Source of the DNA: Oscillospiraceae bacterium
GTDB lineage: Bacteria; Bacillota; Clostridia; UBA1381; UBA9506
Assembly (NCBI GenBank): GCA_015068855.1
Contig: SVJS01000001.1
Location: 1-64,000 of the forward strand
Direction of reading: 5' to 3'
Length of the DNA stretch: 64,000 bases
The position numbers and the translations under genes are program-made. This document shows, one piece after another, positions 53,930 to 61,951 of the stretch (position 1 is its first letter; each line of letters opens with the position of its first letter). Below the pieces are notes generated by a model. It was not told the DNA's origin. It did not search any database and worked only from the letters and a program-made list of their open reading frames with translations.

Positions 53930-54976
53930 ATGAACTATTTACAATGGCTCACAACAGAAACACCCACAAAATTCTGGCACGATTCCGCCATTCCGGCAGA
54001 AATTGATGCAGCCATCGAAAACGGCGCTCTGGGTGTTACCACAAACCCCGTTTTAACCTACAAAACCTTGCAGGCTGTCCCCGAATTCTGGCAACCGCAG
54101 GTTGACCGGATTCCCAAGGATTGCTCCCCCGCTGAGCGTGCTGAGGCACTGCTGCAAATGGTTGCCACCTATGCTGCGGGCAAATTCCGTAAGGTTTTCG
54201 AAGAAACCGACGGTCAGCATGGCTATGCCTTGGGGCAGCTCGACCCCTCCATTTGTATGGACAGCGAAAAAATGATGGCACAGGGTTTGCGTTATGCTTC
54301 CTGGGCCGACAACATTTCCGTTAAAACCCCGTCCATCAAATCGGCTCTTCCCTTGGTTGAGGAGCTTGCTTCCCGGGGCATCGCTGTTTGCACAACCGTT
54401 AACTTCTCTGTTTCTCAGGCTATGGCCGTTGCCGATGCTTACATGCGCGGCAGAGCCAAGGCTGAAAAGGCAGGCATCAAGCCGAAGCCGATTTTTGTTG
54501 TGCAGCAGGGCGGCCGACTGGATGAATATCTGCTGGAGGTTGCAACCGACAGCCGGATTGATATCGACCCCAAGCACATTGCCAACGCAGGTAACGCCAT
54601 CTGCAAAAAGGTTTATAATCTTTTCAAAAGCCGTGGCATTCCCGCTGTTGTTATGCCGGCGGGCCTCAGAACCGTTGAGCATTTAACCTCCATGGCAGGG
54701 GCGGATATGACGTTCTCCCTGCAAGCCAGAGTGCAGAACATGGTCAACGAGGCAGACCCTGACAAGGTGCTTCGCATTGATGATGAAATCCCCGCCGAAA
54801 CCATTCGTGAGCTGTATAAAATTCCCGAATTTGTCAAGGCATACGAAGAGGGTGGCTTAAAGCCGGAGGAATTTATTACCTTTGGTGTTACACAGAAAAC
54901 AATGTCACAATTTCTATGGACAGGTTGGATCCCCCTGGAAACATACCAGGCTGCTCCCTCCGGTCGTTGGTTCTAA
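53930..54976 (+). CDS. Transaldolase-family aldolase
   Basis: 348 residues, TIM-barrel class I aldolase of the transaldolase family. Visible are GALGVTTNPVL (~32-42), WADNISVKTPS with the probable Schiff-base Lys (~125-135) and TTVNFSVSQAMAVADAY (~155-171). The sequence departs from classical TalA/TalB and from small FSA-type proteins, so the substrate may not be sedoheptulose 7-phosphate; cleavage of a modified ketose (phosphate) is plausible. First gene of the operon, after the structured leader, with AAAGG as a weak ribosome site before the ATG. The next gene starts 19 bases after it. Confidence 0.78.
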   Translation: MNYLQWLTTETPTKFWHDSAIPAEIDAAIENGALGVTTNPVLTYKTLQAVPEFWQPQVDRIPKDCSPAERAEALLQMVATYAAGKFRKVFEETDGQHGYALGQLDPSICMDSEKMMAQGLRYASWADNISVKTPSIKSALPLVEELASRGIAVCTTVNFSVSQAMAVADAYMRGRAKAEKAGIKPKPIFVVQQGGRLDEYLLEVATDSRIDIDPKHIANAGNAICKKVYNLFKSRGIPAVVMPAGLRTVEHLTSMAGADMTFSLQARVQNMVNEADPDKVLRIDDEIPAETIRELYKIPEFVKAYEEGGLKPEEFITFGVTQKTMSQFLWTGWIPLETYQAAPSGRWF

Positions 54977-54995
54977 AAAGGAGGCAAAAGCGAAG

Positions 54996-56048
54996 ATGAA
55001 AGGTTTTGTTAAACACGCGTTAGGTCCTCAGGGTGTTGAGCTGCGCACTCTCCCCGAACCCACACCGAAAGAGGGTGAATTGAAAGTTAAGGTTTTAGCT
55101 GCCGGCATCTGCGGCAGCGATATTCACGCCATGCGTGACGAGCGTTCCACCACCATGCCCGTTGTTTTAGGTCATGAATATGTGGGACAGGTTACAGAAG
55201 TCTGCGGCGATGTGGGCGATTTTAAGGTGGGAGACTGGGTGCTTTCTCTCCCCGCTTGTTACAGTTGCGGCACCTGCGAAATCTGTGAAAAAGGTCTTCT
55301 CACTCTGTGCCGCGAACGCAAATCCATCGGCTCGCACGTGAACGGTGCCATGGCAAACTACGTGATTGTGCCCGCCAAGTATTCTTTCCATGTCCCCAAT
55401 GGCGAAAAGCTTTCCCTGGATGAATTGATACCCTTTGCCCTGACCGAACCCTTAGCCTGCGTCATTCGCGGCGTTTACGAAAAAATCGATGTGAACCCCG
55501 GCGACCTTGTTGTTATCAGCGGCCCGGGTATTATGGGTCAGTTTGCTGTACAGGCGTTTAAGTCAAGAGGCGCTTATGTCATCATCTCGGGTCTCCCCGT
55601 TGATGCGGATAAACTGGACCTCGCCAAAACCTTTGGCGCAGACGATACGGCCACTTCCTTTGAAGAGCTCAAAGAAAAGGTGTATGCAAAAAAAGCGTAC
55701 GGCGCTGACATTACCTGCGATTGCACGGGTGTTGTTCCATCCTTAAAAAATTGCATGAACCTGATTCGTCCCATGGGAACTCATTTGCAATTAGGCCTGT
55801 TCGGTGGCGAAAAGGAATTCAGGCTCGACGCTATCTTTGACAGAGAGGTTGTTTACGTTCCCTCAAACTCCACCGCCTTATCTTCCTGGGACATTACACT
55901 GCGACTTCTGGCGGAAGGAAAACTGCAACTTGCACCCTTCGTTTCCATGAAAACACCTTTGGATAACTGGAAAGAGGCCTTTGATGCGGTTTTAGCCAAA
56001 AAAGTATATAAGGCTGTTTTACTGCCCGATAATTCTTTTGATAAATAA
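54996..56048 (+). CDS. Zinc-dependent medium-chain dehydrogenase
   Basis: 350 residues from the ATG at 54996 behind AAGGAGG; the upstream open frame lies inside the previous gene. MDR fold: catalytic zinc site CGSDIHAM (~35-42) with GHEYVGQV (~57-64), structural zinc CYSCGTCEICEKGLLTLC (~87-104) and a Rossmann loop VVISGPGIMGQFAV (~169-182). Closest in type to sorbitol, 2,3-butanediol or threonine dehydrogenases, which oxidise a polyol or acyloin with NAD(P)+. Its substrate is presumably the entry compound of the pathway or a product of the aldolase step. Confidence 0.87.
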   Translation: MKGFVKHALGPQGVELRTLPEPTPKEGELKVKVLAAGICGSDIHAMRDERSTTMPVVLGHEYVGQVTEVCGDVGDFKVGDWVLSLPACYSCGTCEICEKGLLTLCRERKSIGSHVNGAMANYVIVPAKYSFHVPNGEKLSLDELIPFALTEPLACVIRGVYEKIDVNPGDLVVISGPGIMGQFAVQAFKSRGAYVIISGLPVDADKLDLAKTFGADDTATSFEELKEKVYAKKAYGADITCDCTGVVPSLKNCMNLIRPMGTHLQLGLFGGEKEFRLDAIFDREVVYVPSNSTALSSWDITLRLLAEGKLQLAPFVSMKTPLDNWKEAFDAVLAKKVYKAVLLPDNSFDK

Positions 56049-56063
56049 TAGGAGGTTGTTACT

Positions 56064-57032
56064 ATGATTAACCATGAAACCGGTCTTTGGATTTACAGAA
56101 AAATGTGGGAAATCCGGGACTTTGAAGAAACCGCCTGGACTCTGTTTACAGAAAACAAGCTCCGCGGTTCCGTTCATCTTTACACAGGCGAGGAAGCTGT
56201 TGCTTCTGCTGTTTGTGCACAGCTTTGTGATGAGGACTACATCGCATCAACCCACCGCGGCCACGGTCACTGTATCGCAAAAGGCGCAGAGCTTGACAAA
56301 GCGCTGGCTGAGCTGATGGGCAAGGCCACAGGCTATTGCAAAGGCCGCAGCGGCTCTATGCACATTGCAGACTTTTCTAAGGGTAACTTAGGCGCTAATG
56401 CCATCGTTGGCGGCGGCATTCCCATTGCAACCGGCGGCGCTCTGGCCATCAAGATGCAAAAGAGAGATAACGTTGCTGTTGCTTTCTTTGGCGACGGTGC
56501 TTCCAATCAGGGTACCTTCCATGAAGCCATTAATCTGGCTGCTGTTTGGAAATTGCCTATCATTTATATCTGTGAAAATAACCAGTATGCCATGACGGTT
56601 CCCGTTTGGCAGTCCACCTCTGTTGAAAACATCTCCGACCGTGCCGCAGGCTATGGCATTGCCGGCGAAACCGTTGACGGTAACGATGTTTGCGCTGTTT
56701 ATGAAGCCTTTGCAAGAGCCAAGGAAAGAGCCTTAAAGGGCGAGGGTCCCACACTCTTAGAATGCAAAACCTACCGTTGGAGAGGCCACTGGACAGGCGA
56801 CCCGGAACCCTATCGCACCAAAGAAGAGGTTGAAGACTGGAAAACCAATAAAGACCCCATCCCCCGCTTCCGCGAATATCTGATTACAAACAAGCTGGCA
56901 ACCAAGAAAGAACTGGACACCATTGAAAAAGAAGTTGCCAAACAAATGGAAGCTGCCGTAGAATTCGCCATGAACAGCCCCGAGCCCGACCCGGCACATG
57001 TTCTTGACGATGTATTCTACGAAGAAAATTAA
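56064..57032 (+). CDS. Thiamine pyrophosphate-dependent dehydrogenase E1 alpha subunit
   Basis: 322 residues. Alpha subunit of a pyruvate, acetoin or related dehydrogenase complex. The TPP-binding GDG...NN motif is visible as FGDGASNQGTFHEA (~142-155) and ENNQYAM (~171-177). STHRGHGHCIAKG (~62-74) and CKGRSGSMH (~92-100) are typical of the heterotetrameric E1. The C-terminal YRWRGHWTGDPEPYR is of the acetoin-dehydrogenase AcoA type. Starts 15 bases after the Zn-dehydrogenase behind AGGAGG. Confidence 0.9.
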   Translation: MINHETGLWIYRKMWEIRDFEETAWTLFTENKLRGSVHLYTGEEAVASAVCAQLCDEDYIASTHRGHGHCIAKGAELDKALAELMGKATGYCKGRSGSMHIADFSKGNLGANAIVGGGIPIATGGALAIKMQKRDNVAVAFFGDGASNQGTFHEAINLAAVWKLPIIYICENNQYAMTVPVWQSTSVENISDRAAGYGIAGETVDGNDVCAVYEAFARAKERALKGEGPTLLECKTYRWRGHWTGDPEPYRTKEEVEDWKTNKDPIPRFREYLITNKLATKKELDTIEKEVAKQMEAAVEFAMNSPEPDPAHVLDDVFYEEN

Positions 57033-57046
57033 GGAGGTCGAAACAC

Positions 57047-58027
57047 ATGGCAATACTTACATATGCTCAGGCAATCCGTCAGGTCATCCAGCAGGAAATG
57101 CAGCGTGACGAGCGCGTTTTCGTTATGGGTGAAGACGTTGAAAAATTAGGTGGCGTTTTTGGTACCACCCGTGATTTATATAAGGAATTCGGCGAAGACC
57201 GTATCCGTAACACCCCCATCTCCGAGTCCGCCATTGTCGGCTCTGCCTTAGGCGCTGCCTGCGCCGGCATGCGCCCCATTGCTGAACTCATGTATTGGGA
57301 CTTTGCTTTTGTTTGCGCTGACCAGATTTTCAATCAGGTTTGCAAAACCCGTTACGTGTTCGGCGGCAACGCCAAAATCCCCCTGGTTATCAGAAGCCAG
57401 GAAGGCACCGGCCGTGGTAATGCGGCAACACATTCCCAGTGCGTAGAAAGTATTTTCATGCACATCCCGGGCGTTAAGGTGGCTTGCCCCTCCACACCGG
57501 CTGAGGCAGCAGGTCTTCTGCGCACCGCCATTCGTGACGATAACCCGGTTTGTTTCTTTGAGCACAAAGCTCTTTACATTACAAAAGGCGAAGTGAGTGA
57601 GGACCCTGACTTTATGATTCCGTTCGGCAAGGCTGATATCAAGCGTGAGGGTACTGACGTGACCATTGTGGCTAACCTTTTATATGTAAGCCGTGCCTTA
57701 GAGGCTGCCGAAGAACTGGCAAAAGAGGGCATCTCCGCCGAGGTCATTGACCCCCGCACATTGGTTCCCTTTGACTATGACACCGTAGCCGAAAGTGTTA
57801 AGAAAACCGGCCGTCTGGTGGTTGTGCATGAAGCACACGAATCTAACGGCTGGGGCGCTCAGGTTTGCGCTAAGGTTGGTCAGATGGTATTCCCGTATTT
57901 GGATGCTGCACCCAAACACTTAGGCGCCAAAGCCTGCCCGCTGCCCTTTAATCTGGGTCTTGAATCGGCCGTCATCCCCAGCATCAAGGAGATTGTCGAT
58001 GCCTGCAAGGCTGCTATGTACCGCTAA
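57047..58027 (+). CDS. Thiamine pyrophosphate-dependent dehydrogenase E1 beta subunit
   Basis: 326 residues. Beta subunit that completes the E1 active site: VMGEDVEKLGGVFGTTRDLY (~26-45), ESAIVGSALGAACAGMRP (~60-77, with the TPP-activating Glu), SQEGTGRGNAATHSQ (~116-130), then the C-terminal transketolase domain with EVIDPRTLVPFD (~235-246). It lies 14 bases after E1 alpha, indicating a stoichiometric pair. Most strict anaerobes use pyruvate:ferredoxin oxidoreductase, so a complete E1-E2-E3 complex in such an operon points to a special substrate. Confidence 0.92.
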   Translation: MAILTYAQAIRQVIQQEMQRDERVFVMGEDVEKLGGVFGTTRDLYKEFGEDRIRNTPISESAIVGSALGAACAGMRPIAELMYWDFAFVCADQIFNQVCKTRYVFGGNAKIPLVIRSQEGTGRGNAATHSQCVESIFMHIPGVKVACPSTPAEAAGLLRTAIRDDNPVCFFEHKALYITKGEVSEDPDFMIPFGKADIKREGTDVTIVANLLYVSRALEAAEELAKEGISAEVIDPRTLVPFDYDTVAESVKKTGRLVVVHEAHESNGWGAQVCAKVGQMVFPYLDAAPKHLGAKACPLPFNLGLESAVIPSIKEIVDACKAAMYR

Positions 58028-58052
58028 GGCGAATCGTTAAGGAGGAAAAAAC

Positions 58053-59393
58053 ATGGCTTCAATTATCACAATGCCCAAACAGGGTCTGATGATGACAGAA
58101 GGTACCATTACCCAGTGGCTGGTTGCCGAGGGCGAGCCTATGACCGCCGGCAAACCACTGTTTGAAATGGAAACCGACAAGCTGACCATCACCATGGACG
58201 CTGAACAAGACGGCATTTTATTAAAAATTATCCGTCCGGTTGGTGACTGCGTTCCCATCACGGAGCCCATTGCCATTGTCGGCAATGCCGGAGAGGACAT
58301 TTCCGGTCTTCTGGCATCTTGTGCGCCGGCCGAGGCGGCTGCACCGGCTGAGACAGAAGCCCCTGCGACGGAAGTACCTGTCAAAGAGACTAAGAGCGTC
58401 GCTCCGGTAACCCGTGCACCCGGCGAAAAGGTTATGGCGTCTCCCCGTGCCAAGCTCCGTGCCGAAGAAAACGGCATTGACATCGAGAACGTAGGCGGCA
58501 CAGGTCCTGATGGTTTCGTTATTGAACGGGACGTTTTGGCTTACAAGGCCTCTCAGCCTGCCATTACACCGCTGGCTGCCAACATTGCCAAAGCCGGCGG
58601 CATTGACCTCACAGGTATTAGCGGCAGCGGCACAAACGGTAAGATTATGGTTGCTGATTTAGCTCAGGCAAGCACCGTAAATCCCGCTGTTGTTGCAAGC
58701 GATCGCGGCACTAAGGTTGAGCCCATGAGCGGCATGCGCAAGGCCATCGCCCGCAACATGATGGCAAGCAAAACCACCAACGCACAGACCAGCCACCGCA
58801 TTACAGTTGATATGACCGCCGCCGTAGCGCTGCGCAAGCAACTGAAAGAGGCCGGCATAAAGGTTTCTTATAACGACATTATCCTGCGTGTTTGTGCAAA
58901 GGCTCTGACCGAGTTCCCGATTATGAATGCTTCAACCGGAGATAATGAAATTATCTATCATAATTACGTTAACATCGGCGTTGCCGTCTCCGTTGACGGT
59001 GGCCTGATTGTTCCCGTTGTTAAGGATGCAGACCTATTAAATGTGCAGGGCATTGCAGCACGTTCTGCCGCCCTGATTGAAAAGGCAAGAGAGGGAAAAC
59101 TCGCACCCGATGATTATAAGGGCGGCACCTTCACGGTTTCCTCCCTGGGTATGTTTGATTTAGACGACTTTGTCGCCATCATCAACCCGCCGGAATCCGC
59201 TATTTTGGCTGTTGGCAAAATAGCCAAGACCCCGGTTGTAATCACTAATGCAGAGGGCGAGGACGAGATTGCCATCCGCTCCATCTTAAACCTCACCTTA
59301 TCCTATGACCATCGCATTATTGATGGCGCTGAGGCGGCTCAGTTCCTGCAAAGAGTGAAACAGCTCCTGCAAACGCCCGCCCTGCTTATCTGA
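58053..59393 (+). CDS. Dihydrolipoamide acyltransferase E2 subunit
   Basis: 446 residues. It has an N-terminal lipoyl domain with the lipoylated Lys43 in ETDKLTI, an Ala/Pro/Glu-rich linker (~90-125), two peripheral subunit-binding domains (ASPRAKLRAEENGI at ~129 and ITPLAANIAKAGGI at ~170) and a catalytic acyltransferase domain (~220-446) ending with the active-site SYDHRIIDG (~417-425). Two binding domains instead of one are unusual and might allow E1 and E3 to be held separately. It transfers the acyl group to CoA. The acyl chain is not predictable from sequence. Confidence 0.92.
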   Translation: MASIITMPKQGLMMTEGTITQWLVAEGEPMTAGKPLFEMETDKLTITMDAEQDGILLKIIRPVGDCVPITEPIAIVGNAGEDISGLLASCAPAEAAAPAETEAPATEVPVKETKSVAPVTRAPGEKVMASPRAKLRAEENGIDIENVGGTGPDGFVIERDVLAYKASQPAITPLAANIAKAGGIDLTGISGSGTNGKIMVADLAQASTVNPAVVASDRGTKVEPMSGMRKAIARNMMASKTTNAQTSHRITVDMTAAVALRKQLKEAGIKVSYNDIILRVCAKALTEFPIMNASTGDNEIIYHNYVNIGVAVSVDGGLIVPVVKDADLLNVQGIAARSAALIEKAREGKLAPDDYKGGTFTVSSLGMFDLDDFVAIINPPESAILAVGKIAKTPVVITNAEGEDEIAIRSILNLTLSYDHRIIDGAEAAQFLQRVKQLLQTPALLI

Positions 59394-59409
59394 TAAGGAG
59401 GAAGGCATA

Positions 59410-60798
59410 ATGAAACAATTTGATGCTGTTGTCATCGGCGGCGGTCCGGGCGGCTATGAATGCGCCATCCGCCTTTCGCAGAATGGTCTTTCCACCGCTT
59501 TGGTGGAAGAAGATAAGCTGGGAGGTACCTGCTTAAACCGCGGCTGTATCCCCACAAAAGCGCTGCTCCACGCGGCCGATGTCTATCATGAAGCAAAAAA
59601 CGGCGAAATGTTTGGCATTTTTGCCAAAGACGTAAGCTTCGACTATGAAAAAATCATTGCCCGAAAGGATGCTGTTGTGTCTCAGCTCCGAAACGGCATT
59701 GGATTTTTAGAAAAGAGCCACGGTGTAACTGTGTTTAATGCACGTGCCACTCTGGCTGACGCCCACACGGTTACCCTCTCTGACGGCGAAAGCCTCGAGG
59801 CAAAGTATGTGGTTTTGGCAACCGGCTCTTCTCCCGCCAGAATCCCCATTCCGGGCATCGATTTAGAGGGCGTTGTGGATTCCACAGGGCTTTTGGAGAT
59901 GACCCGTTTCCCCGAACATATTATCATTGTGGGTGGCGGCGTGATTGGTGTTGAATTTGCAACCTTTTTCAGCCGCTTAGGGGCTAAGGTAACCATCATT
60001 GAGATGATTGACCGCATTTTAGGTCCCTTAGATGCTGATATTGCTGATTTTGTTGCCAAAGAGCTTGCGGCAGACGGTGTTTCCATCATCACCGGCGTTC
60101 GTGTCCAGTCCATTGAAAAGGGTTTGACGGTGACCTATGCTGACAAAGCAGGCAATAAGGAAACCGTGACGGGCGACGTTGTTTTAATGGCCGGCGGCCG
60201 CACACCCAACTCCCGTGATTTAGGTCTGGAAAAAGCAGGTGTTACGGTTTCGGCCCGTGGCTTTATCGAAACCGACGGTTTGTGCCGCACAAATGTCCCC
60301 GGCATTTTTGCCATTGGTGATGTAAATGGCAAGCTGCTTTTGGCGCACACCGCTTCTGCCCAGGGCTTGCAGGTGGCTGATTACATTGCAGGCAAGCACA
60401 CAAAGCAGGTGAATATTAACCGCATTCCCTCTTGTGTGTACTGCAATCCCGAGGCCGCTATGGTGGGTCTCACCGAAGCGCAGGCTAAGGAAACAGGAAA
60501 CAATGTCGGCGTTGGCATTTTCAGTCTTTCCGGTAACGGCAAGGCCATGACCGCGGGAGAAAACAAGGGGCTTGTCAAGTTTGTTTTTGACAAGGCAACC
60601 GAAGAAATCCTTGGGTTCCATGTGGTAGGCCCCCGTGCTACGGACTTAGTCGCAGAAGTGGCTGCCGTGATGGAATGCGAGGGCACCATTTCTGAAATTG
60701 CCCATGCGGTGCATCCCCATCCCACAATCAGCGAAGCTGTCATGGAAGCGGCCCACGTTTGCCACGGCAATTGTGTGCATGCTCCCAAAGTAAAATAA
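59410..60798 (+). CDS. lpdA: Dihydrolipoamide dehydrogenase (E3)
   Basis: 462 residues, FAD-dependent disulfide reductase that reoxidises lipoamide with NAD+. The FAD loop is IGGGPGGYECA (~9-19), the redox disulfide GGTCLNRGCIPTK (Cys41, Cys46), the NAD loop VGGGVIGVEFATFF (~176-189), the second FAD motif GIFAIGDVNG (~298-307) and the catalytic HPHPTISE (~436-443). It has no N-terminal lipoyl domain. It closes the four-gene dehydrogenase complex, 16 bases after E2. Confidence 0.95.
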   Translation: MKQFDAVVIGGGPGGYECAIRLSQNGLSTALVEEDKLGGTCLNRGCIPTKALLHAADVYHEAKNGEMFGIFAKDVSFDYEKIIARKDAVVSQLRNGIGFLEKSHGVTVFNARATLADAHTVTLSDGESLEAKYVVLATGSSPARIPIPGIDLEGVVDSTGLLEMTRFPEHIIIVGGGVIGVEFATFFSRLGAKVTIIEMIDRILGPLDADIADFVAKELAADGVSIITGVRVQSIEKGLTVTYADKAGNKETVTGDVVLMAGGRTPNSRDLGLEKAGVTVSARGFIETDGLCRTNVPGIFAIGDVNGKLLLAHTASAQGLQVADYIAGKHTKQVNINRIPSCVYCNPEAAMVGLTEAQAKETGNNVGVGIFSLSGNGKAMTAGENKGLVKFVFDKATEEILGFHVVGPRATDLVAEVAAVMECEGTISEIAHAVHPHPTISEAVMEAAHVCHGNCVHAPKVK

Positions 60799-60829
60799 TA
60801 TAAAACAAATATATAGGAGGATTACGATT

Positions 60830-61882
60830 ATGGCTAAAATTAAAGTAGGTGTTGCAGGTTACGGTACCATCGGTCAGAGACTGGCTGACGGTGTTGCTAT
60901 GCAGGAAGATATGGAACTGGTCGGCATTGCTGACCTGGCCCCCACTCTGTCCATTCAGGCTCTGCGCGAGATGGATATGATTGGTGCAAACGGTGTTGAA
61001 TATAAGCTCTATCTGGTTGATGGCGCTGATAAGGCTGCTTTTGATGCTAAAAACATCCCCGTTGCCGGCACCTTTGAAGAGCTTTGCAAAAAAGTTGACG
61101 TTATGCTGGACTCCTCTCCGGGCGGCGTTGGCGCAAAGAACAAAGAGCTCTATGAAAAATTAGGCGTTAAGGCTATTTTCCAGGGCGGCGAAAAGAACAG
61201 CGTTGCTGATGTTTTCTTCCATGGCTATGCAAACTATGAAAAGGGTGTTGGCGCTGACTACTTAAAGCTCACATCCTGTAACACAACCGGTTTAATCCGT
61301 ACCATTGACTGCTTAGACAGAGAATTCGGCATTGAAAAGGTTGCCATCACCATCATCCGCCGTGTGGCCGACCCCGGCGACTATCATCGTGGTCTGACCA
61401 ATGCACTGCAAATGGATAAGGCACCCAGCCACCAGGCCGTTGACCTGATGACCATTATGCCCCACGTTGAGGCAACCGGCATCTTGGTTCATACGCCGGT
61501 TACCCATGGTCACATCATCACCGTTTTAGCAACTGCCAAAGACGGCAAAAAGATTACAAAGGAAGCCGCGTTAGCTGCCTTCCAGAAGCATCCCCGTATC
61601 CGCGTGGTATCCATTGACGAGGGCTTTAAGGGTAACGCCTCCCTCTTTAAGTATGCCCGTGACTTAGGCAACCGCCGCGGCGATATGTATGAAATCGGTC
61701 TGTGGGAAGATTCCATCGTTGAATCCGGCAACGACATCATGTTTGCCATCAACATTCCCCAGGAATCCGTTACCATTCCTGAAACCATCGATGCCATCCG
61801 TGCTTCCATGAGCATGCAGACAACCCGTGAAGAGGGTACCGCTGCAACCAACCGTTACCTCGGCATCGGTCGTTTCAAATAA
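60830..61882 (+). CDS. Archaeal-type (type II) glyceraldehyde-3-phosphate dehydrogenase
   Basis: 350 residues. VGVAGYGTIGQRLADGV (~6-22) is the Rossmann loop. LDSSPGGVGAKNKELYE (~93-109), KAIFQGGEK (~114-122) and the active-site SCNTTG with Cys150 are characteristic of the archaeal type II family, quite unlike bacterial GapA (which has SCTTNC). It should oxidise glyceraldehyde 3-phosphate, or a related phospho-aldehyde such as erythrose 4-phosphate, with phosphate and NAD(P)+. A bacterial copy paired with an archaeal-type kinase suggests joint transfer from an archaeon or an older lineage. AGGAGG precedes the start. Confidence 0.9.
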   Translation: MAKIKVGVAGYGTIGQRLADGVAMQEDMELVGIADLAPTLSIQALREMDMIGANGVEYKLYLVDGADKAAFDAKNIPVAGTFEELCKKVDVMLDSSPGGVGAKNKELYEKLGVKAIFQGGEKNSVADVFFHGYANYEKGVGADYLKLTSCNTTGLIRTIDCLDREFGIEKVAITIIRRVADPGDYHRGLTNALQMDKAPSHQAVDLMTIMPHVEATGILVHTPVTHGHIITVLATAKDGKKITKEAALAAFQKHPRIRVVSIDEGFKGNASLFKYARDLGNRRGDMYEIGLWEDSIVESGNDIMFAINIPQESVTIPETIDAIRASMSMQTTREEGTAATNRYLGIGRFK

Positions 61883-61893
61883 AAAACTTTTTC

Positions 61894-61932
61894 AAGGGCT
61901 TAGGGTAAAGTCTCCTTTACCCTGAGCCTTTG
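61894..61932 (+). promoter_or_regulatory. Intercistronic hairpin between the GAPDH and kinase genes
   Basis: GGCTTAGGGTAAAG (61897-61910) pairs with CTTTACCCTGAGCC (61915-61928) with one G-U wobble. Only a short T stretch follows, so it is more likely a partial terminator or an RNA-stability element that lowers downstream expression. Confidence 0.6.
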
Positions 61933-61951
61933 TCAGAATGGAGACTTTGCT

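Noticed and set aside
54053-54682. 209-codon minus-strand ORF inside the transaldolase gene
   Set aside because: Mirror of a well-supported coding sequence, no start signal.
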